From: Planctomycetota bacterium
Lineage (GTDB): Bacteria; Planctomycetota; Planctomycetia; Planctomycetales; Planctomycetaceae
Assembly: GCA_029977045.1 (NCBI GenBank)
Contig: JAPOLP010000082.1
Coordinates: 1-12,551, forward strand
Direction: 5' to 3'
Length of the DNA: 12,551 bases
The notes under the pieces are model-generated. The model was not told the origin of the DNA, ran no database searches, and saw only the letters and a program-made list of their open reading frames with translations. Of this stretch, positions 6,776-12,551 are shown piece after piece (within the stretch, counting starts at the first letter, position 1; each line of letters begins with the position of its first letter). A program made the position numbers and the translations under genes.

Positions 6776-7007
6776 CTCCGCTCGCCCGACCTGCACTTCT
6801 TTGCGGGCAAACCGAGTGGACAGCAACTGGCAGGTTCTCGTTCTGTTACGGGACCGGCCCCGTTTTCTTCTGACAGCTGTCCCGTTCCGGGTTTGCCTGA
6901 CGCCCCTCAGCCCGCCACATCGGCTATTCGATGCTGGCTCCGCGCACCGTTGAGTGGTCCCCTGCTTCGCTCAGGCTGCACTGGAGCCTGTTTACGCGTG
7001 AGTACGA
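6776..7007 (+). promoter_or_regulatory. Long structured 5' leader of tatC with alternative helices
   Basis: Between the promoter and the tatC start I see no gene but several perfect complementary segments. GCCCG (6784-6788) pairs with CGGGC (6804-6808). GGACAGC (6818-6824) pairs with GCTGTCC (6876-6882). ACGGGAC (6848-6854) pairs with GTCCCGT (6879-6885). ACGGG (6848-6852) pairs with CCCGT (6859-6863), and that last base begins TTTTCTTC. CAGGCT (6972-6977) pairs with AGCCTG (6985-6990). The middle pairs exclude each other, as in attenuators. The helices are short (5-7 bp), so chance is not excluded, and the leader matches no riboswitch class that I recognise. Confidence 0.3.
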
Positions 7008-8105
7008 GTGATGACAACATCCAAAGACCTCTTCGATGATTCAACGATGACCTTCGGCGAGCACCTGGAGTGCCTGCGCGGTCATCTCATCAAAGCCATC
7101 TTCTTCCTGCTGATTGCCGTCATCGGCTGCTTGTTCGTCGGTGACCGCATCGTCGGCATCGTTCGAGCGCCGATCGATGACGCACTTGCAAAGATGGGCA
7201 ACGATGTCGATGTCGCCGACGATCTCGATACATCGACTTCACCGCTGGATTCCATTCTTGAGTTCTTTGACCTCAAGGATGTGACCTCAGCTGAACCTGA
7301 GCCCGAAGCCACGATCGACGAGACGAATCCTCTGAAGACGGGCATCCCGGGTAACCGAACCGTGCAGATTTCCATTCTGCCGTCGGAACTGCTGGGAGTT
7401 CTCCATGCTGCCGATCCTCAAGCCTTTCCGGAACCGAAGCCGGTTGAGGATGAGAAGCCCGTTCGTATCCGCATCGCTGCCCCGGAGTTTCGTGAACTGG
7501 CCACCGTCGTCGAGCGGCAGCAGCAGGCTGTTACGCTCAACGTTCAGGAAGCGTTTCTCACGTACCTGAAGGTTGCCTTCATTGCGGGCCTCGTTCTCGC
7601 CAGCCCGTTCGTCTTCAAGGAAATCTGGATGTTTGTCGCGGCGGGGCTCTATCCACACGAAAAGAAGTACGTCTATGCCTACCTGCCGATGAGCGTCTTT
7701 CTTTTTGCCGGCGGAGCCGTCTTCTGTTTCATCGCCGTGTTCCCCTTCGTGTTGAAGTTCCTGCTCGGTTTTAATGCGATGCTCGAAGTCCAGCCGCAGA
7801 TTCGGCTCTCTGAGTGGATCAGCTTTGCCGTCATGTTGCCGCTGATGTTTGGCGTGAGCTTCCAGTTGCCGATGGTCATGCTCTTCCTGGAACGCATCAA
7901 CGTCTTCGAGGTGGTCGACTACCGTGAAAAACGGCGGATGGCGATTCTAGTGATCGCGTTTCTCTCGATGATGCTCACTCCAGCCGACCCGATGAGCATG
8001 CTCCTGATGATGTTCCCGTTGATCATCCTGTACGAGTTCGGCATTTTCCTCTGTCAGTTCCGCATGTCGAAGCCACCGCTCGAAGGCGGAGTGGAACCAG
8101 TCTGA
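7008..8105 (+). CDS. tatC: Sec-independent (twin-arginine) protein translocase subunit TatC
   Basis: TatC is the polytopic membrane receptor for twin-arginine signal peptides and exports folded proteins with TatA/TatB. This 365-aa protein matches the family along its length: FGEHLECLRGHL before TM1, RAPIDDAL after it, then VAFIAGLVLASPFVFKEIW, FVAAGLYPHEKK with the conserved Glu218, and MLTPADP with Asp327 (E. coli Asp211). About six membrane segments are visible. It is about 100 residues longer than E. coli TatC (258 aa), because residues about 62-175 form an acidic, Pro-rich insertion in the first periplasmic loop. Two key positions differ: Cys22 replaces E. coli Glu15 (HLIELR versus HLECLR), and Gln286 replaces Glu170 (FGVSFE versus FGVSFQ). 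The start is GTG 7008 or ATG 7011. The phosphorylase gene follows after 26 nt. No tatA/tatB is in view. Confidence 0.95.
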   Translation: MMTTSKDLFDDSTMTFGEHLECLRGHLIKAIFFLLIAVIGCLFVGDRIVGIVRAPIDDALAKMGNDVDVADDLDTSTSPLDSILEFFDLKDVTSAEPEPEATIDETNPLKTGIPGNRTVQISILPSELLGVLHAADPQAFPEPKPVEDEKPVRIRIAAPEFRELATVVERQQQAVTLNVQEAFLTYLKVAFIAGLVLASPFVFKEIWMFVAAGLYPHEKKYVYAYLPMSVFLFAGGAVFCFIAVFPFVLKFLLGFNAMLEVQPQIRLSEWISFAVMLPLMFGVSFQLPMVMLFLERINVFEVVDYREKRRMAILVIAFLSMMLTPADPMSMLLMMFPLIILYEFGIFLCQFRMSKPPLEGGVEPV

Positions 8106-8131
8106 CCAGAGCGAACGAAACAGGTACGGCC

Positions 8132-8872
8132 ATGCCCGACTACTCACACGCTGACATAGGAATCGTCACAGCCCTGCCGATTGAGCTGTCTGCGTTCCTC
8201 GCGAAGTGCGAACGGCCACACCGTTACAAGTCCGGTGGCCTCGTCTTTCGAGGCGGACGTTACGACGGCATTCGCGTTGCGATCGTTGAAGCCGGAATGG
8301 GATTCGTCCGAGCCCGAAACGCGACGGCGGCGATGATCGACGCACACACGCCGAACTGGATCCTCTCGTGTGGCTTTTCCGGAGCACTCCTGCCGGAGAT
8401 GCACGTCGGCGAGATTGTGATGGGAAACTCCATCGTCGATCAGCACGGTCAGGAACTGCGTCAGACACTGAACGCCGAGTCGAACCCGACTGGCGGTCTA
8501 TACGTTGGTCGGATCCTGACCACCGACGAAATGGTCCGAACAGTCGACGAGAAAAAGCAGCTTGCGGAAAAGCACGAGGCGATTGCCGTCGACATGGAGA
8601 GTCTGGCCGTCGCTCAAATCGCCCGCGATCGCCAGAAGAACTTCATGGCCATTCGCGCGATCAGTGACGACATGTCCGCCGATTTGCCGCCGGAAGTGAT
8701 GTCGGTTGTCGGTGAGACCGGAGCCGTCCGGCTCGGCGCGGCGCTGGGGTCACTCATCAAACGACCGGAAAGTGCCAAAGAGATGTGGCACCTGCGAGGC
8801 AACGCGAAGATCGCGTCGGAAAGCCTCGCCACGTTTCTCGACGGGGTCATTCATCAGCTCTGTGCAGGCTGA
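8132..8872 (+). CDS. MTA/SAH nucleosidase-type phosphorylase (PNP_UDP_1 family)
   Basis: A 246-aa cytosolic enzyme of the nucleoside phosphorylase-I fold. It opens DIGIVTALPIELSAF, with Glu18 where MTA/SAH nucleosidases have a catalytic Glu. CGFSGALLPEMHVGEIVMG (80-98) is the usual phosphate/ribose-loop region. IAVDMESLAVAQIA (151-164) carries the ribose-binding Met-Glu pair, and AIRAISDD (173-180) supplies the catalytic Asp. The family cleaves the N-glycosidic bond of methylthioadenosine, S-adenosylhomocysteine or related nucleosides. Related enzymes act on futalosine or, as HpnG, in hopanoid side-chain formation, and the sequence alone does not separate these. No hopanoid gene is nearby. 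The gene lies 26 nt after tatC and probably shares its transcript, with no obvious functional link. It converges on nadB, with only 13 bp between the two stops. Confidence 0.85.
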   Translation: MPDYSHADIGIVTALPIELSAFLAKCERPHRYKSGGLVFRGGRYDGIRVAIVEAGMGFVRARNATAAMIDAHTPNWILSCGFSGALLPEMHVGEIVMGNSIVDQHGQELRQTLNAESNPTGGLYVGRILTTDEMVRTVDEKKQLAEKHEAIAVDMESLAVAQIARDRQKNFMAIRAISDDMSADLPPEVMSVVGETGAVRLGAALGSLIKRPESAKEMWHLRGNAKIASESLATFLDGVIHQLCAG

Positions 8873-8885
8873 CGATTCACCGTGG

Positions 8886-10448
8886 TTACTCCGTGGCACC
8901 GATATCGATGTGCGACGCCTGCGATTCAAGCGGCTCCGGAAAATCGCTGCGAGCATGAACCCCGCGGCTTTCGCGACGCTCAAGCGCCGCCGTTGCGATC
9001 AGCCTCGCGACAGCCAGTTGGTTCTGCAGTTCCCATCCCTGCGGCGTCGCAAACTCGCGCCGTGAGACATAGCGGTCCCAGAAACTGATCTGCTCGATGG
9101 CCTGCGACAGCGATTCCTCGCGGCGAGTGATTCCAGCGCTTCGCCACATCAGCGCGTGCAGAGCATTCTCAATGTCCACCAGGTCGAGCTGATCGTCCTC
9201 AGCTTCCGGAGCTGCCCAGTCAGAAACCAGTGGCAGCGCCCGGTAGGAATCCTCGATCTGCAGTGCCTGCTGCGATGCCGTTCGACCGGCCCGCAGTCCG
9301 AACACGAGGCCCTCCAGCAGACTGTTCGAGCCCAGCCGATTCGCGCCGTGCAGGCCCGAGGCAGTGACCTCGCCAGCAGCAAGCAGGCCGGGCAAAGTCG
9401 TCTCGGAGTTCTTGTTGATCGTCAGGCCGCCGATCATGTAATGCGCGCCGGGTCGGACGGGGATTCGGTCGTGCGCCAGATCGAGGCCAAACTTTGCACA
9501 GACTCGCGAGATATGCGGAAACCGCTCAGCGACCAGTTTGGGATCGAGATGCCCCAGTTGCAGGTACACGCAGGGATGCTGCGTTTTCTCCATCTGAGCG
9601 GTGATTGATTGGCTGACGACATCGCGCGGGGCGAGTTCCGCAGCGTCGTCATAGTCCGGCATGAACCGGTGCCCCTGACAGTCGACCAGATGCGCTCCCT
9701 CACCGCGAACAGCTTCCGAAATCAAGTGTCGCGCGGAACCAGCGATGTACAGCACAGTCGGATGAAACTGCATGAACTCCATATCGCGGAGCCGGGCACC
9801 CGCTCGAAACGCGATGGCGTGCCCGTCGGCAGTTGCGATGTCGGGATTCGTCGTCTCGCGAAACAGCCGACCGGCTCCACCCGTGCAAAGTACGACGCGT
9901 TTCGCCCAGACGATCGTCTTTCCGTGTGCCTCGTTCCAGACGATCGCGCCGACACACTGCCCGCCGTCGGTCAGCAAGTCGATCGTAAAAGTGCGTTCCC
10001 AGATTTGATTGCTCGCCGATGACCGGATTCGCTCGATCATCGCCCGCATGATTTCCTTGCCCGTCGCGTCGCCGAGTGCGTGTGCGACTCGACGATGGCT
10101 GTGACCGCCTTCCTGCGTCAGCGCGATCTGACCATCGACCTTGTCAAAGTTCGCACCCATCTGGACCAGCTCGCGGATCCGCTCGGGAGCTTCCTGGACG
10201 ACCATGTCGACGATCTCGCGGTCGCACAATCCCTTGCCAGCAGCAATCGTGTCCGCCGCGTGGCTGGCGATATCGTCGAGCGGATCGAGAACTCCCGCGA
10301 TGCCGCCTTGAGCCCAGGCGCTGTTGGAAACATCCAGCTCGTCTTTCGACACGACAATCGTCTGCAGCGCCGGATCAATCTCCAAAGCTGCTCGAATGCC
10401 GGCAATGCCGCCTCCAATGACCAGCACGTCAGTAAAGACGTGAGGCAT
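8886..10448 (-). CDS. nadB: L-aspartate oxidase
   Basis: NadB is an FAD enzyme that oxidises L-aspartate to iminoaspartate, the first step of de novo NAD synthesis; NadA then makes quinolinate. With the ATG at 10448 the protein has 520 aa, normal for the family. FAD-binding VIGGGIAGIRAAL is at 10-22, SAWAQGGIAGVLD at 43-55, ALTQEGGHSHRRVAH (Glu113) at 109-123, MEFMQFHPT at 223-231, SEAVRGEGAHL at 244-254 and Arg275 at RDVVS. His336 is in HYMIGG, and GANRLGSNSLLEGLVFG is at 368-384. The C-terminal helical domain (about 420-495) is complete. All expected active-site residues are present. The frame stays open upstream to 10715, but that part overlaps the mutM zinc finger and is not flavoprotein-like, so the ATG directly before the FAD motif was chosen. 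It lacks a clear ribosome binding site. No nadA or nadC is in view. Confidence 0.95.
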   Translation of the reverse strand: MPHVFTDVLVIGGGIAGIRAALEIDPALQTIVVSKDELDVSNSAWAQGGIAGVLDPLDDIASHAADTIAAGKGLCDREIVDMVVQEAPERIRELVQMGANFDKVDGQIALTQEGGHSHRRVAHALGDATGKEIMRAMIERIRSSASNQIWERTFTIDLLTDGGQCVGAIVWNEAHGKTIVWAKRVVLCTGGAGRLFRETTNPDIATADGHAIAFRAGARLRDMEFMQFHPTVLYIAGSARHLISEAVRGEGAHLVDCQGHRFMPDYDDAAELAPRDVVSQSITAQMEKTQHPCVYLQLGHLDPKLVAERFPHISRVCAKFGLDLAHDRIPVRPGAHYMIGGLTINKNSETTLPGLLAAGEVTASGLHGANRLGSNSLLEGLVFGLRAGRTASQQALQIEDSYRALPLVSDWAAPEAEDDQLDLVDIENALHALMWRSAGITRREESLSQAIEQISFWDRYVSRREFATPQGWELQNQLAVARLIATAALERRESRGVHARSDFPEPLESQASHIDIGATE

Positions 10449-10609
10449 TCGTTTCGGAGAAAACCGCACGAGATACCGGCGGCCTGGTGTCACAGTCAGC
10501 TTACGCACGAACCTGAAGCTTTCTTTTGACGACGAAGTGCGTCCTGGGGCAGAGAAATCAGGAACGGATTGAACACGGATACGTTCCGGTTTTCCATCAC
10601 GCCGCGTAT

Positions 10610-11470
10610 TCAGCGTCTCGAAGCACGCGGCTTCGGCTGGCACGACCGACAGAAGAAGGTCGAACGCTGGCTCTGCACGATGCGAACGATCAATGAACGC
10701 CTGCATGTCGGGCACTGCTCACCCTCGCGATCGTAGACACGATGAGCATTCTGATAACCGCCCGCCTTGTTCAAAGCGTTCCGGTACGTGCCGTCACTGA
10801 GTGCCGCCCCTTCGTAGCGAATCGCCAGCTCCAGAACAGCAACCGTGTTCTCGGCCAGCCGCTGCAGCTTCTGACGTGAAATGTTGCGGGCCGGAGTTTC
10901 CGGGTGAATCCGGGACAGATGCAGAATCTCGCTGGCATACAGATTGCCGATCCCGGCGACCTTCTTCTGATTCAGCATCAGCACCTTGATCGGCGTCGGG
11001 CTCTTGTGGCAAATGGCGTCCCAATCGGAGACGGTCGTTTCGAGCGCGTCGGGTCCCAGGTTTCCCGGACCAAGAACTTCGTCCTGCTGCCGCGGATCGA
11101 GTAGCCGAACTGTGCCCAGCCCCCGGCGGTCCCAGAACCAGACCGATCGATAACTGCTCCGACCGGCAAACTGCCATTCCAATCGCAAATGCCCGACCGA
11201 TGGCGGATCTTCAAGCAGCATCAGGCCGGTCATTCGAGGTTCGATAACAAACGCATCGTCGGAATCGAGCGACAACACGACGCGCTTCGCCCGCCTCCAG
11301 ACGCGAACGATTTTCCGGCCCTCCGCCCGAGCCACCATCTGCTCGAAGTCCGGCTCCAGCAGAATCGGCTTCCGCTCACACGGACACCGCAGCAACCGCC
11401 GAATCTTCCGCCCCTCAACATGCGGCCGAATCCCTCGAACCATCGTCTAAACTTCAGGGAGTTCCGGCAT
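10610..11470 (-). CDS. mutM: Formamidopyrimidine-DNA glycosylase, reading frame interrupted by TAG at codon 8
   Basis: Fpg/MutM excises 8-oxoguanine and ring-opened purines, using the N-terminal Pro as nucleophile. From the ATG at 11470 the frame reads MPELPEV, TAG (11449-11447), then TMVRGIRPHVEG to a TGA at 10612-10610. This is the canonical MPELPEVET start with the Glu codon replaced by TAG. The next ATG (11443) would give 277 aa lacking the catalytic Pro and Glu. The remainder is intact; in 277-aa numbering: Lys53 (E. coli Lys57) in RRAKRVV, Asn167 in AGIGNLYASE, and the zinc finger Cys244, Cys247, Cys265, Cys268 with Arg260 in QRSTFFC. The intact body argues against an old pseudogene. 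The hydrolase gene ends 33 nt upstream, and nadB follows after 161 nt. Either the gene has just been inactivated or the TAG is read as an amino acid. Confidence 0.9.
11447..11449 (-). other. mutM: In-frame TAG at codon 8 of mutM
   Basis: The codons read ATG CCG GAA CTC CCT GAA GTT TAG ACG ATG GTT. Homologues have Glu (GAG or GAA) at this position. One change, GAG to TAG, or CAG to TAG if Gln was tolerated, gives the stop. It separates the catalytic N-terminus from the rest of the enzyme. Confidence 0.9.
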
Positions 11471-11503
11471 ATCGAATTCCGTGATCGTGCGAAAACAACG
11501 CGT

Positions 11504-12481
11504 TTAACGTGACAGGGCACTCGTCATGATTACGTCTCGACCAGAATCGCCGTCTTGAAGGTCAGGAATCTGGTCAAGGAATTCGTCGATCTTCAAACCA
11601 CAGGCCTGACGTCCGTCGCGAAAAACGCTCAGGTGATCGCACTTCGGGAGTTCGAGGAACTGTTTCGGAATGTCGTTTGTAGAGTGCGCTGGAGCAGCGG
11701 CGAACAGCTTACGGCCAAGGCCCATTGGGACGATTCGATCGTGCGTGCCGTGAACATGCAGGATCGGACAGGTCACCAGTTTCATCTGACGCGCGGAAGG
11801 CCATTGTTCGTTCAACATCAACCGTACCGGCAACAAAGGAAATCGCTCGGCAGCGGCATCAGCCAGTGAAGGAAACGTCGCGACCGTAATCAGTCCGCGC
11901 GGCTCTATGCCGGTCTCGCAGAGTTCAGAGGCAAGACCGACTGCGACAGCTCCGCCAAGCGAGTACCCGCAGATAACGATCTCGTCCGAGGGAATGCCGT
12001 GCGTTTCTGTTAACAACGACCAGGTTGATCGGGCATCCTCCTGGAAGTCTTCTTCGTTCGGCGTCCCCGAGTTGTCTCCGTAGCCTCGATAGTCAATTAA
12101 CCAGACTTCGACATTCAGCTCTTCGAACATCTTCAGCGTCCGCCAGCACCATGTCCGGTTACCAAAGTTTCCATGGAAAAACAGCACGGCGCATCTGGGT
12201 GACCGGTCAATCGGCGTAGCTCGCCAGCCATTCAGCATCAGACCATCGTGAGTCGGAACCTGAATTGTTGAAACGGCCATGTGTTCCAGCCGCGAGTCTT
12301 CGGGTTCGATCGGTTCCTTCTGGATTGGCTTGTAGACCAGACGGTGCTGGAAAATCGCTGCCGCCGCGCCCACGCTGAAATATGAGGAAAGAAGCGCCAC
12401 CAGCACCCGGCAACCGAGCATCTTCCCAAACAACCTGCGTTTGCGTGGTGCCGAACGGGCAGCTGAAGAATCAGAATCCAT
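11504..12481 (-). CDS. Membrane-anchored alpha/beta hydrolase (BEM46/ABHD13-like)
   Basis: A serine hydrolase of 325 aa from the ATG at 12481; GTG 12484 is an alternative start. Residues 1-20 are basic, and about 22-44 form one hydrophobic anchor, so the catalytic domain probably faces the periplasm. The fold is standard: oxyanion motif FFHGNFGNR (101-109), LIDYRGYGDNSG (128-139), nucleophile elbow CGYSLGG with Ser174 (171-177), Asp248 in VHGTHDRIVP, and His283 in KCDHLSVF. The triad is therefore complete. The HGN and DYRGYG motifs place it with BEM46/ABHD13-like hydrolases, whose substrates are mostly unknown; an ester or amide is likely. AGGA lies 9 nt before the ATG, supporting that start. 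It leads a leftward run with mutM and nadB, 33 nt before mutM, but the products share no pathway. Confidence 0.9.
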   Translation of the reverse strand: MDSDSSAARSAPRKRRLFGKMLGCRVLVALLSSYFSVGAAAAIFQHRLVYKPIQKEPIEPEDSRLEHMAVSTIQVPTHDGLMLNGWRATPIDRSPRCAVLFFHGNFGNRTWCWRTLKMFEELNVEVWLIDYRGYGDNSGTPNEEDFQEDARSTWSLLTETHGIPSDEIVICGYSLGGAVAVGLASELCETGIEPRGLITVATFPSLADAAAERFPLLPVRLMLNEQWPSARQMKLVTCPILHVHGTHDRIVPMGLGRKLFAAAPAHSTNDIPKQFLELPKCDHLSVFRDGRQACGLKIDEFLDQIPDLQDGDSGRDVIMTSALSR

Positions 12482-12551
12482 CACTCCGAATCCTATCGCA
12501 GCAGTGAACAGCGTCGGTTAGCGACTCCTTGTCACCGGAACTCTACTTACG
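12482..12551. other. Right edge upstream of the hydrolase
   Basis: Only 70 bp remain. On the minus strand a frame from the edge reads about 10 codons to a TAA at 12515-12513, which could be the tail of an upstream gene but is too short to judge. No promoter is recognisable. Confidence 0.2.

Noticed and set aside
6738..6953. 71-aa plus-strand frame in the tatC leader
   Set aside because: It begins at a TTG overlapping the promoter -35, so it could not be fully transcribed from that promoter, and it shows no family features.
8873..8910. Bidirectional terminator between the convergent phosphorylase and nadB genes
   Set aside because: Only 13 bp separate the stops. The repeated CCGTGG elements are direct repeats, not inverted, and no U-tract hairpin is seen.
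10449..10715. Longer nadB (609 aa) starting inside mutM
   Set aside because: The extra 89 residues overlap the mutM zinc-finger coding region and do not resemble a flavoprotein. The ATG at 10448 lies directly before the FAD-binding motif and gives the normal family length.

Overview
The window looks like a chromosomal stretch from a planctomycete (phylum Planctomycetota, probably order Planctomycetales). The reasons are moderately GC-rich DNA, weak or absent Shine-Dalgarno sequences at many starts, an ECF sigma factor next to a Ser/Thr kinase with a C-terminal membrane anchor, a TatC with a long periplasmic insertion, and a GT4 glycosyltransferase with an N-terminal CGSCMH motif. The genus cannot be read from the sequence. 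I see no rRNA, tRNA, CRISPR array, insertion sequence or phage gene.

Layout. Minus strand, 1-3392: a three-gene signalling cassette transcribed leftwards. It holds an ECF-type sigma factor, a membrane Ser/Thr kinase with an N-terminal zinc-finger (anti-sigma-like) segment, and a membrane-anchored coiled-coil protein. The last gene runs off the left edge and overlaps nothing annotated there because its stop lies outside the window. Plus strand, 3610-4914: a GT4 glycosyltransferase. 4915-5355 is a 441-bp gap with a possible 18-codon micro-ORF and competing hairpins, one terminator-like. Plus strand, 5356-6660: a secreted helical (HEAT-like) protein of unknown function. 6712-7007 is a leader with a good sigma70-type promoter and alternative RNA helices. 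Plus strand, 7008-8105 and 8132-8872: TatC (Sec-independent export) followed closely by an MTA/SAH-nucleosidase-type phosphorylase. Minus strand, 8886-12481: convergent with the previous pair, an alpha/beta hydrolase, MutM/Fpg DNA glycosylase and NadB L-aspartate oxidase, all reading leftwards.

Most notable observation. Two reading frames contain an in-frame TAG followed by clearly coding-like sequence. In mutM, the conserved N-terminus MPELPEVE-T reads MPELPEV-TAG-T, although the rest of the glycosylase, including the zinc finger, is intact. In the secreted protein, TAG at 6658 is followed in frame by QNPPNPGGNAQNPPGN and then TGA. The eight other complete or completable genes that stop here use TAA or TGA only. 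Either these are two independent nonsense mutations, or UAG is read through or recoded in this organism. This cannot be settled from one window.

Other points worth checking are a TatC that lacks the usual Glu at two functionally important positions, an attenuator-like arrangement in the tatC leader, and the coupling of a zinc-finger kinase to an ECF sigma factor. The gene functions otherwise look like ordinary housekeeping: envelope glycan synthesis, protein export, nucleoside salvage, NAD biosynthesis and oxidative DNA repair.
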